Below, one piece after another: positions 51,394 through 62,272 of a stretch of 64,000 nt of DNA (position 1 is the stretch's first letter; the number at the start of each line of letters is the position of its first letter). Both the position numbers and the translations under genes were made by a program. Under the pieces are notes generated by a model, which had not been told where the DNA came from, did no database searches, and worked only from the letters and a program-made list of their open reading frames with translations. This stretch comes from Azadirachta indica (lineage: Eukaryota > Streptophyta > Magnoliopsida > Sapindales > Meliaceae). The stretch spans positions 19,920,350-19,984,349 of the forward strand of contig CM040452.1 in the NCBI GenBank assembly GCA_022749755.1, given 5' to 3'.

Positions 51394-53148
51394 GCAATAA
51401 TGTTGCCAATGCTGCCACCGCTGCCACCACCATGACTATTAACGGCCCCAACAACCAGCCTTCTTGGGTCGACGAGTTTCTCGACTTCTCTTCCGTCCGT
51501 CGGGGAGCTCACCGCCGTTCTATCAGCGACTCCATCGCTTTTCTCGACCCTCCCTCGTTGGTTGAAGACTGCAGGAATTCTAACGCCATCAACAGTATGC
51601 CCGAAACGAACGGCTTTGATAGGCTTGACGATGAGCAACTCATGTCTATGTTCTCTGACGACATATCCGTCGCCGTCCCGCTTACTGCTTCCTCCTCTAA
51701 TCCTTCCACGCCGTCCGATCAAAATAGCAACAACGATGAGAAAACAACGCCGTTGGATCAACAACAGCAGCCAAAGAATGAACCGGGAGAGGTGGAAAGC
51801 TCATGCAAAAATGGACCACAAACCACGCAGCCTCCTCCTGCATCTAATAGCGATACCGTCATCGATCCAAAGAGAGTTAAGAGGTAAAAATATTCATCTT
51901 CACGTTAAAAATTAACAACCAACGTAGCAAAACACCTCAAGCTCAACTTCATTGTTCTTAGTTTTAAAAAATACTTTTGTTGTTGTATCAGAATTTTGGC
52001 AAATCGGCAATCGGCGCAGAGGTCAAGAGTGAGGAAACTACAATATATTTCAGAGCTTGAACGGAGCGTGACAACATTGCAGGTACTTAATTATAAGCAA
52101 TAAACTAATTCTGGTTTTGTTCATAATCTACATGAAAATGACTATGCACTGAGAATAAAAACCTTTTTTTTTTTTTTTTTTTTTTTTTTTTCTGAAATGG
52201 AAAATTATGAAGACTGAAGTATCGGCATTGTCACCGAGGGTTGCATTTTTGGATCATCAACGTTTGGTTCTGAATGTGGACAACAGTGCTTTGAAGCAAC
52301 GGATTGCAGCTTTGGCTCAGGACAAGATCTTCAAAGATGGTAATAAGATCTATCTTCATTATGTACTTAGCCAAATGATTATTTTCTTCATTGATTAGAT
52401 GTCATATGATGAATATTAATTTGCAAGAAAACATAATTCTCTTCCATCTTCATGAAGACAAACATATGCAACTTCCATGCTTCTGGTTTAAAAATAGTAA
52501 ATGATTTGACAAAAAATAATTATTATTTCAGTTAATCATTAGATTAGTCTTTTTTAGCAGTTTATAAATTATAAGGTTAAATTCTGGATCTCCCTTCTAA
52601 AAAATTGCTAATATATATATATCTCGATTGTCCTTTTTTCAAAAAAAAAAAAAAATTGTCAGAAATTCTGAAATTTAGATATTATAATGTTAGTGATATG
52701 AATTAAAAGAAATTTATAATAATTATAGTTATTGAAGTACTCCTCTTACGTGTTTATATGGATTAACCTAAATTAAAAAATCTCTATATATACTTTCAAA
52801 ATGGATAAAAACATTTTTGTGGACCTTTTAATGCAATAAAGTGGTTTTGTTTATTAGATTTTCTTATGCTACAGCACATAGAGATTAGTGCCTTATTACC
52901 ATCGACAATCATTTGAAGATTATTAATTAGTTAATTAACAAACACTTTTTCCATGAATACTAGCTCACCAAGACGCTCTAAAGAAGGAAATCGAGAGATT
53001 GAGGCAAGTTTATCGCCAACAAAATCTCAAGAAAATGAACAACAACAACAATGCAGCACCACCGTTAGCATCAGCGGCGCCAACGCAGCAGCCGATGAAC
53101 ACTGACGCCATCGGATGTACGGACAAGGATCAGCAACTTCTCAGTTGA
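51276..53148 (+). CDS. Group E bZIP transcription factor (bZIP34/bZIP61-like)
   Basis: Nuclear DNA-binding dimer-forming factor. Four exons: 51276-51883, 51992-52082, 52213-52339 and 52964-53148. They join in frame to 336 residues. The N-terminal half has a run of eleven Asn from AAC repeats, the motif PSWVDEFLDFSSVRRGAHRR, and DDEQLMSMFSDD. The basic region has the invariant N207-x7-R215 (NRQSAQRSR). Heptad leucines follow at 225, 232, 239, 246 and 253, with a proline at 241 inside the zipper. A second helical segment DALKKEIERLRQVYRQQNLK and an Asn/Ala/Pro-rich tail follow. This layout matches Arabidopsis bZIP34 and bZIP61, linked to pollen and lipid functions. Which of the two is orthologous is not resolved. 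The second coding intron contains a long T run shortly before the acceptor. Confidence 0.94.
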
Positions 53149-56100
53149 GAATTGATTGAGATAGAAAAATGGTCCCAAAAGAAAAAATTAAATAAATTAA
53201 AATTAAAATAAAAAAGGAAAAGAAAAAAAAAGGCTGTGGTGCATATTCTGCTAACTGGGCTTTCACGTGATGTGTTCCGACTTGCTACATTTTTTTAATT
53301 TTGACGTGGGGTCGTTGATAAGCATTGCGAGATTGGACTTAAAAGGGCAGGAAAAGGACACGCGGAGTGTCGTGATAGGTGGTGAAATTTTTAACAATGT
53401 ATTGTGTGGGTTGCTTTTCTTTTTGGGAAAGTGGTGGATTTTGGTTGTTTTTTTTTTCCCCCAATTTATTATTATTATTATTATTTTTTAATCTTTACTG
53501 ATTATATGAAAAAAAAAAAAAAAAAAAAATTCTTGTGGGAGGCGAGTTATGGGGATGTATTAAAAGGAGAAATTGTCAGGGATATGATGGTGATTGTTGT
53601 AACCCGGCCCTGTCGAGGTTTCTTTTTCCCTTGGGCTCAATGTAATTCACTGTTTAATGCTATGGCTTTTGGTTAATTATTTTGATTTATTATCGTATTA
53701 ATTCTTTGGTGAAAATTAATTTGTAAAAATGTTGGCAGAAATTATTGGAATTGATCGGCTAGAATTTGTAATATAAATGCCAAAATTGTTCTTATATATT
53801 TTCCATCTTCTTTTCGATCAAAAGTTCAAAACTATTAATTAAATTTCAGGATTACTTTTCATATATAGCATTAAAAGCACTTCCAAAAAAACTGAAAGTG
53901 CTTTCTTTCATTACAAAAAGTAAGGATGTTCTAGTTCTACCATGACAATTATCCTCCATGCTCATGCATGCACATGGACTTGTGATGAGCAGCTCTTCCT
54001 ATTAATTTCTTTGTCAAATTTGATGTTTCAATCTATCAAAATTATTACATACATATGATTTAAAAGATGTGACGGTTGGAACACAAATTAAACTTTTATT
54101 CGAATACCATATTAATTAATTTAACATTCATATTAATATTAATGTAAGTCAATATGATGAGGAAGCTTAAGCTAGCATGATTAGGCACGACATGCGAGCA
54201 TATGGGACAGATCGGATTTGTAAGTAATTAAAACAGGTAAGACTTGGTCGATATCTTTACTTGTTTCTCAATTGACTTCCAAATTTTAAATTGCCCTCAA
54301 AATTAATAAATTTCATCCATCGATCGATCATATATAGACCAATATTCGAATCATTAGCAGACTTGATGACTTGCTGAGCATATGCTTATTTTCATTATTG
54401 TTTAGTTTTGGACATTATTATATGTTATCTATTTCGTTATTATATGATTTTCATGTAAGTACTCTATTATTATTTGTTCTTATATGAAGCCAGCTAAGCC
54501 AATTTATCACCATTTCAACTAACCTCAAATCTGTTTTGATGAAAGATTCAATGTAGTCTTAAACATGGTCCCCTCTAATTTTCCCTTACTTTAATTAGCA
54601 TTCTATTAAATTTTTAACATAAATATTTATTTTATTTTTTTTAACAATTTACCAACCATTTACCCATGCATCTTTATTTGACTATTAATAATTTCTTTTA
54701 TAATGATTGATAAATTAATTTTTATTATATGATTATACTTAAATTATCTATCATTAAGTAATATATTTAACGTTATTTAGTTCATTTTGAGTATTTATTT
54801 ATTTTTTAAAATATTTTAATATTTATTTTATAAGTATTAATGTATTTTAACGTGAAAGACATAAAAATAAAATATAGAAGCACATTCGCTAGCCATTCGA
54901 GGAAACTGCAAAGTTTTGTTTTTGGGGATCAAAATGCAAGCCAATGAGAACTAAAATACAAAATTATCAAATTAGAGACTCAAATGTGAAATAATTAAAA
55001 GTAGAGAGACCTAACTAAAATTAGACAGATGATTTACCTTCGAATCAATGGCGTGCCTCTGCTCTGCTCTTTGCCTATGTGACCCAGATCATACTGTTTT
55101 TATCTAATTTGACTCATTTTTCACTCGTAAATTAAAATGAATGGCCAGATTTAGTGATATTCTACATTTTTATGTTTTTCAATCATGACCACAATAGCCA
55201 CTTGGAGAGAGAGCAATTTTGAGAGGGAAAAAAGAGGAATTTTGCTAAGGAGGGAGAAGAGAAAATCAACAAGAAGAAGGGAAATTTGTTAAGAGATTGT
55301 AAAATTCTCATTAACCCTTATAGATTCAAGTTCTCCTTATCTAATTTTCTTTCTCTCCCTTTTTAATTTTAACTTGAATTAAACAATTTTATGCTTCTTA
55401 AGATTATGTATTTGAATTGTTAATTTTTTATAATTAAATCTAAATTCTATTGCATGTGTGGTTAGAATTATTTTCTAAGGTAACGATTTAATCTATTGGA
55501 AGTATTTATTTTTTAATATTGTGTTATTTATGATTTAATATATATCATTGAGTATTTATCATAATTTTTAATGCTTTTAAATATATGGCCAATATTTAAA
55601 TGAATTATGAACTGATATGAATTGAGAGGTAATTATCAGATTTAGACTGTGTGATAAATGCCGTAAATTGTATGTCAGATAAAAATGTATTAATATAATT
55701 TATGCAATTTAAATTGAAATTATCACTAATCGTAATATGCTCTCATTTAATCAAATTTATATAAAAATATAGTAAATTTTTAGGTGTAAAATAATTTCGA
55801 TTGATTTCGAGAGAGACTGTTAAATAGAATAGGATAATTAACTGATAATATTGATATTAAATCAGAATAACGTTAATAGAAGAATTGGATGCAACTGATT
55901 AAGATAAAATTATTAATCTTAGATTTTTTCATTAACTGAATATTTTAATTAGTTTGCTAAGTAGTTAATTTTTGTCTATTATAATTTCTCATTAAAATTA
56001 ATAATCGATTTTTTAGATAAATTTAAAATTAATTATTTTCGGTACTTAATTGATTGTAATTCTCGTGAGATCAACATCTTTTAATTATTTTATTACTTAT

Positions 56101-56350
56101 TATGATCCTGCATACTTACGGGTATCGTACACACATTGTACGAATCATACAATAATGATAATTAAAAATTATATAATACTCCAATGTATCTTAAGTATGG
56201 TAACTTATTTTTTAGAAAATATCACTTATCACAAAATTTATATAATATATAAATTGAGAAAAAAAAAGGTAGCCTATTTGCAAACTACATGACACACACA
56301 CATTACATTCGATATTAGAGATATGACATTCGATATTAGAGATTTACATG
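53149..56350. other. bZIP 3' UTR and AT-rich spacer
   Basis: The bZIP 3' UTR probably covers several hundred bases. TTA and A runs lie at about 53465-53530. From 53.8 to 56.3 kb the DNA is very AT-rich with no supported gene. A GA-rich stretch near 55200-55290 stands out but has no coding frame or defined repeat ends. Confidence 0.55.
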
Positions 56351-56355
56351 TGATC
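56290..56355. repeat. Left half of an older tandem duplication split by the copia element
   Basis: ACATTCGATATTAGAGAT-type sequence before the retrotransposon is repeated at about 62024-62078 after it. The remainder of this first unit continues at 61970, directly after the element. Confidence 0.8.
56351..56355. repeat. Target site duplication TGATC, left copy
   Basis: TGATC directly precedes the left LTR and recurs at 61965-61969 directly after the right LTR. Five bases is the normal size for copia integration. Confidence 0.9.
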
Positions 56356-57110
56356 TGTTAGGAAATTAGGAGTCGAAGCAAAACACGCAACTACAATGAA
56401 ATTGAGAAAACAATAAAAATAAATGTTATGTAGGAGGTATAATCATCCATTATTATAAAGTAATAAATAAGTAGGAGGTATAACTGTTTATCAAAATAAT
56501 AATAATAAGTAGGAGGTATAACCGTCTACAGTAAAATAAAATAGTAAAATAAATCAACACAAATATTTTACATGGAAAACCCTAAATAAGTTAGGGTAAA
56601 AAATCACGGGTAAGTATAGGAGTATTTCACTATTTTAAAGTGGAGATTACAACTCACTTTCTCTCTAATAACAAGGGAAGAACAACTCTCTAAATAGGAG
56701 TATTTCACACTCTCTTTCGAAATGGGAGAAACAACTTTAAGTGAAGAATACAATATAAAGAAAAAACTAATTTTTTTCTCTTTTTGTAGAAACTCTCAAA
56801 GGATGATTTTTGGATTGATGGAATGGTGAAAGGGGTGAGGTATTTATAATGGTTTTCTTCTCCTATTTTTCAACACACACTCCACAATTTACTCCACAAA
56901 TTTCTCCACCTACCAACCACTAATTAAAATTTTCTCCACTTAACATCGACCTCATTAGTAAAGAAAGTAAAAAAGGAGTAACTGCACTTTCGGTGTATTT
57001 CGGCGCTCGTATACGGTTCGATATTGTTCATAGATACGGTACTGTTTATTTATACAGTACTGTTTATATATATGGTACTATTCACTAAAAGTGAACTTTA
57101 CAATTTTACA
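56356..57110 (-). repeat. Left LTR (3' LTR of the element)
   Basis: Starts TGTTAGGAAATTA and ends TTTTACA in plus reading, so it is bounded TG...CA. A TATA box lies on minus at 56841-56850 (TATAAATA). The AAGTAGGAGGTATAAC motif recurs several times near 56430-56525, and TACGGTACTGTTTAT-like units recur at 57025-57090 in U3. Confidence 0.93.
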
Positions 57111-57121
57111 TTCTCCCACTT
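57111..57121 (-). other. Polypurine tract of the copia element
   Basis: Reads AAGTGGGAGAA on minus, directly before the 3' LTR, as expected for the plus-strand primer of reverse transcription. Confidence 0.85.
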
Positions 57122-57325
57122 AAAGTCACTTTTGGTAATCTCTCCTTACTTGCCAATTCCATGCTTGCTTACGTTTCTGTTAGGCCATATGAGGATCTAC
57201 ACCATATAAACTTGTCAGTGTTTATTGGCTTGGTCATTACATCTGCCAGTTCTCGTTGGTGTGTATCTTTTGCATATTTACACTTCCATCTTCCACTACT
57301 TCTCGAACAAAATGATATTGAACCC

Positions 57326-60300
57326 CTATGTGCTTTGTCCTTGAATGAAATGCTGAATTCTTTGCAATGTGTAAGGCGCTCTGACTATCACAAAACAAAG
57401 TGATCTTATTTTGTTTGTGTCGAGCTTTTCTAATAATCTTTGAATATAGACAGCTTCTTTACAAGCTTGTGTAGCCGCCATGTATTCTGCTTCTGTGGTG
57501 GATAATGCCACAACAGTTTGCAATTTTGAAACCCAACTTACAGCTGCCCCTGCAAGTGTAAACACATAGCCTGTAGTAGATTTCCTTTTATGCAGATCTC
57601 TTGCAAAATTTGAGTCCACATAACCCCTAACAGTGAATTTCGATCCTCCATAACATAATGCAGCATCTGAGGTTCCTTTGATGTATTTTAGAATCCTCTT
57701 CACAGTTTCCCACTACTCTTTACCAGGATTCGCCATAAAACAACTAACTGCTCCCACTGCTTGTGCAATGTCTAGTCTTGTGCATATCATAGCGAATATT
57801 AAACTTCCCACTGTTGATGCATACAGCACTCGAGACATCTCTCTTCTCTCTACTTCATTGTTAGGACACATATTTGAGGATAACTTGAAATTAATAGGAA
57901 GTGAGGTAGAAATTAGCTTACTTTCTTGCATGTAGAAGCGTCATAAGATTTTTCTCAAGTAATTCTTCTGAGATAGCCAAATCTTCCTATTATTTCTGTC
58001 TCGGTGAATTTGCATCCCTAAAATCTTGTTTGCTGGTCCCAAGTCCTTCATTTCAAATTCCCTAACCAATTGTGCCTTTAATTTTTGGACTCGATCTTTG
58101 TTGAGGCTTGCTACCAACATGTCATCCATGTACAACAACAAAATAATGAAATCATAATCATCATCAAACCTCTTGTAGTACGTACAATGGTTTGAATTGA
58201 GTCTGTTGTACCCAAAACTAATTATGAAGGAATCAAATCTCTTGTACCAACACCTTGGCGCCTATTTGAGACCGTACAGAGATTTGTTTAACCTATAAAC
58301 CAAGTTCTCTTTACCTGTTTCAATAAAACCTTCTGGTTGGAGCATATAAATTTCTTCTTTAAGCTTCCCATGAAAAAATGTAGTTTTGATATCTAACTGC
58401 TCAAGATGTAAATCAAATGTAGCACACATAGTCAGGACTACTCTGACTATTATAAGTCGAACCACCGATGAAAATATCTCGTTAAAGTCAATACCTTCCT
58501 TTTGAGCATATCCTTTCACCACTAATCGTGCACAATATCGTTCCACTTGATCATTGCTATCCCGCTTGATCTTGTAGAACCATTTGTTACCAATGGCTTT
58601 TCTTCCATATGGTAATGGTACTAATTCCCATGTCTTGTTCTTATGTAGAGCTTCAATCTCTTCCTGCATTGCTGCCATCCATGAAGATGCATCTGAGTTA
58701 CTCGAAGCTTCAAGAAAAGTTGAGGGCTCGCCATCCTCTGTTAGAAAACAGTATGCTACATTGCACTTCGTAACATACTCCGAGTGCCAAGTTGGTGGTT
58801 TCCTTTCGTGAGTTGATCGACGAACTTCTGGAGCCTCGGACCTAACTGGTTCTTGTACCTCGTGCTCTGGTGATGCTTCAGAAAAGTCTGAAATTTCTTG
58901 TGCTTTATCATTTTCCACGTGTAATGTTGTAGTCTCTGAGCTTTCCTTCAATGTGCTATCATCTCCATCTTTTTCTTGTAGTTGATCTTTTACAAAGATA
59001 ACATCTCTGCTGACTATGACCTTGCGGGTAGTGGGATCCCACAAGCGATACCCTTTTACACCATTAGCGTACCTTAAGAATATACACTTTTTAGATTTCG
59101 AATGTAACTTCGTTCTTTCTTGGGCATTGTACATTACATACACAGGACATCTAAATGAATGTAAATGAGAGTAATCAGCTGGTTTACCAGTCCACATCTC
59201 TATCGACCTCTTCAACCCAATTGCTGTTGATGGTGACCGATTTATCACATAATAAGCGGTCTTTGCTGCTTCTGCCCAAAATGAATGAGGTTGTCTCGCA
59301 GTCCTCAACATAGCTCTCATCCTTTCTATAAGTGTTCTGTTCATCCGCTCTCTCACTCTATTTTACTGCGGAGTGTATGGTACTGTAAACTGTCTTTCAA
59401 TACCTTCTTGCTTACATAGTACAAGAAACTCACTGTCTGTATACTCTCTTCCACTGTTCTCAAACACTTGATTTTCTTCCCAGATTCAAGTTCCACTCGC
59501 GTTTTGAAGTCTTTGAACATTGGAAACTCTTCTGACTTTTTCTTAATTGAATATACCCAACATCTTTTAGAGTAATCATCAATAAAAGTCACAAGATACT
59601 TTGCTCCTCCTAGAGACACTTCCGGTGATTCCCAAATATCAGAATGAATCAAGTCTAGAATGCATTTGCTCCCAGCATTAGATCTGTTAAACTTCAACCT
59701 ATGCTACTTACTTGTAACACAATGCTCGCAAAACGGTAGTTTCACAGCTTTAAGTCTTGAAAGTAGCTTTCAGTTGGAGAGAATCTTCAAACCTTATTCT
59801 GACATGTGGCCGAGTTTAAGATGCCACATCATTGTCAATTCTTCTCCTTTGCTAGTTGAAGCAACACACGCATCAGCTTTCTGTTGTGTTTCTTTCTTAA
59901 GCATGAATAAATTTGCAGTAATCTTTTCTGCCGTCAAAACCACAAGCGCTCCTCTAACAATCTTCATAATCTAATTCTCAATATGGGTTTTGCATCCAAG
60001 ATCATTTAATTGTCCTAAAAACAATAGATTCTTCTTCAAGCCTTTGACATGTCGTACCTCTTTAATAGTGTGAACTGTTCCATTATGCATTTTTATCTTG
60101 ATAGCACCAATACCGGCGATCTCCAACGCATGATCATCACCAATGTATACAGATCCTCTAGAGATAGCTTCGTATGTGTGAAACCATTCTCTTCGAGAAG
60201 TCATGTGCCATGTTGCTCCTAAGTCTACAAGCCAGACATCAGCAAGTCGTTTTCTGCCTTTAACAATTATTGTTGCCTCATCGTATAGTACTTCACCATC
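57326..60300 (-). pseudogene. Copia pol remnant: protease, integrase, RT, RNase H
   Basis: On minus from right to left. The protease patch near 60240 has DLGATWH, where the active site is normally DSG. The integrase core near 59350-59700 has HSDIWESP and FIDDYS. Reverse transcriptase near 57940-58660 has the catalytic YMDD box (LLYMDDMLVAS). RNase H near 57360-57700 has GYVDSNFA and STTEAEYMAA. It is broken by a stop just before 59697, a frameshift after KKIKCLR near 59435, a TAA at 59363-59365, and a TAG after SLYGLK at 58261. These lesions mean no functional enzyme from this copy. Confidence 0.92.
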
Positions 60301-60366
60301 ATCTGAGGTATTTGCAACACAACCCTGAGCCTTTGATGTCTCAGAATCTCCACTTTTCTTGTTATT

Positions 60367-61097
60367 TCAACAATCCCTTTTGACGTGCCCTTTCTTGCCA
60401 CAATTGTAGCACTTGACATTTTTCTTACTTTTTGATTTTGATCTACCTTGATTCTAGCTCCCACTAGACTTACGTTCAGTTGATCTTCCTCTTGTCATCG
60501 GTAATGCTTCTGCTTGCTGCGAACTCACATTTCTATCTTCCTTATTTCTGCACCTCTTTTCTTCTTCTAAAACAGTGGCTGCAACATTATTAAAGACTAG
60601 AGAGTCCGTTTAGACATTAGTTGTCAGGTTGATGATGAGTTGATCATACGAGTCGGGTAGACTTTGAAGTAGAATCTCCCACGTTCATTTTCCTCCATTT
60701 TGTACCCTAATGTTATAAGTTGTGAAAATAGGGTTTTCAACATGTTGATATAGTCAGTCATCGATATGGATTCTGCCATTTGAAGAGTGTAAAGTCTTCT
60801 CTTTAAGAAGATTTGGTTGTGTAGTGACTTGGCCTCGTACAATTTTGTCAAAGTATTCCATATCTCCTTTGCCGTCTTCATCTCCTCCACACTAACTAAT
60901 ACTCCATCGGCTAGTCCCAAGTGTAGATCGGCAATTGCATCACCGTCCATCTTGTTCTACTTGTCTGTGTCGATATCCAAAGGTTTTTCGCTAATTGCTG
61001 CTAGACACTTGTCCTTCCTTAAAATTGCCTTCATTTTCATTTTCCATAACAAAAAATTGTTTCCGTTGAATTTCTCAATTTGGAACTTTGCTGCCAT
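60367..61097 (-). pseudogene. Copia gag remnant with CCHC zinc knuckle
   Basis: Begins at an ATG at 61097 (MAAKFQIEKFNGNNF) and carries a typical gag region through MKTAKEIWNTLTKLYEAKSL. A CCHC knuckle CYNCGKKGHVKRDC lies at about 60370-60412. A stop interrupts it near 60958 and another follows the knuckle, so it is dead as an open frame. Confidence 0.88.
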
Positions 61098-61191
61098 TGT
61101 TGATGATTATCTGCTTCTCACTTATACCAAATTTCACTAATTCACCGTCAATAGTACTTGTAACTATAAACAGTAACCCGCACAATCAATA

Positions 61192-61203
61192 GCGCTGATA
61201 CCA
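61192..61203 (-). other. Primer-binding site of the copia element
   Basis: Reads TGGTATCAGCGC on minus, one mismatch from the standard initiator-Met primer site, and lies one base inside the 5' LTR. Confidence 0.88.
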
Positions 61204-61204
61204 C

Positions 61205-61964
61205 TATTAGGAAATTAGAAGTCGAAGCAAAACACGCAACTACAATGAAATTGAGAAAACAATGAAAATAACGTTATATAAGAGGTATAACCATTCATCA
61301 CTGTAAAGCAATAAATAAGTAGGAGATATAACCGTCCATCAAAATAACAATAATAAGTAAGAGGTATAACCGTCAATAGTAAAATAAAATAGCAAAATAA
61401 ATCGATACAAATATTTTACATGGAAAACCCCTAAACAAGTTAGGGTAAAAAACCACGTGTAAGTATAGGAGTATTTCACTATTTTAAAGTGGAGATTACA
61501 ACTCTCTTTCTCTCTAATAACAAGGAAAGAACAACTCTTTAAATATGAGTATTTCACACTTTTTCTTAAAATAGGAAAAACAACTTTAAGTGAAGAATAT
61601 AATACAAAAAAAAAACTAATTTTTTTCTCTCTTTGTAAAAACTCTTAAAGGATGATTTTTGGATTGATGGAATGGTGAAAAGGGTGAGGTATTTATAGTA
61701 ATTTTCTTCTCCCATTTTTCAACAAACACTACACAATTTACTCTACAAATTTCTCTATCTACCAATCACTACCTAAATTGAAACTTTTTCCACTTAACAC
61801 CAACCTCATTAGTAAAAAAAGTAAAAAAGGAGTAGCTGCACTTTCGGTGTATTTCGGTACTCTTATATAGTACAACACTGTTTATAAATACGGTACTGTT
61901 TATTCATACAATACTGTTCATATATACGGTACTATTTATCAAAAGTGAACTTTACAATTTCACA
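61205..61964 (-). repeat. Right LTR (5' LTR of the element)
   Basis: Same layout as the left copy, with a TATA box on minus at 61690-61697. Its inner terminus reads TA instead of CA on minus, a likely point mutation. Confidence 0.93.
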
Positions 61965-62272
61965 TGATCACAAACCAATTTTGTACTAGATCTCGCTAAT
62001 GAACACACACACGCACATACACACACATTACATCTGATATTAGAGATATAACATTCGATATTAGAGATTTACATGTCATCGCAAACCTAATTTGTACTAG
62101 ATCTCAATAACGAGGATCCATGGAACATCACTCGCACAGTTCCCTTACCTTCCCATTTATCTTTCTATTATCATTTTTTTAATATCCTACAGATAATTAT
62201 AAATATATACATATTCTAAGTATCATTTTTAGTCCTAATAATTATACATACGCTTAAGAACTTTCTTCAGGG
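61965..62272. repeat. Target duplication, rest of split repeat, GLR 3' flank
   Basis: TGATC at 61965-61969 is the right target duplication. 61970-62013 completes the first repeat unit (ACAAACCAATTTTGTACTAG). A second unit runs from about 62014 to 62105 and ends with ACCTAATTTGTACTAGATCTC. The remaining bases are probably the GLR 3' UTR. Confidence 0.75.

Larger units (their letters stand above)
56356..61964 (-). mobile_element. Ty1/copia LTR retrotransposon, full length but decayed
   Basis: A 5.6 kb element on minus. It has two LTRs of about 755 and 760 bases, a TGATC target duplication, a primer-binding site of initiator-Met type and a polypurine tract. The coding order is gag, protease, integrase, reverse transcriptase, RNase H, so it is copia, of the Tnt1-like (Tork) kind. 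Internal stops and at least one frameshift show that it cannot encode a full polyprotein. LTR differences (2 in the first 64 aligned bases, about 30 in the next 300 by eye) indicate an old insertion. It lies about 300 bases downstream of the GLR stop. Confidence 0.95.

Noticed and set aside
51261..51764. 167-residue open frame on minus opposite the bZIP exon
   Set aside because: It is the antisense shadow of a GC-richer coding exon; the sense strand carries the recognisable bZIP protein.
59660..59974. Plus-strand frame within the copia element
   Set aside because: Antisense to the integrase and pre-integrase region; all recognisable domains are on minus.
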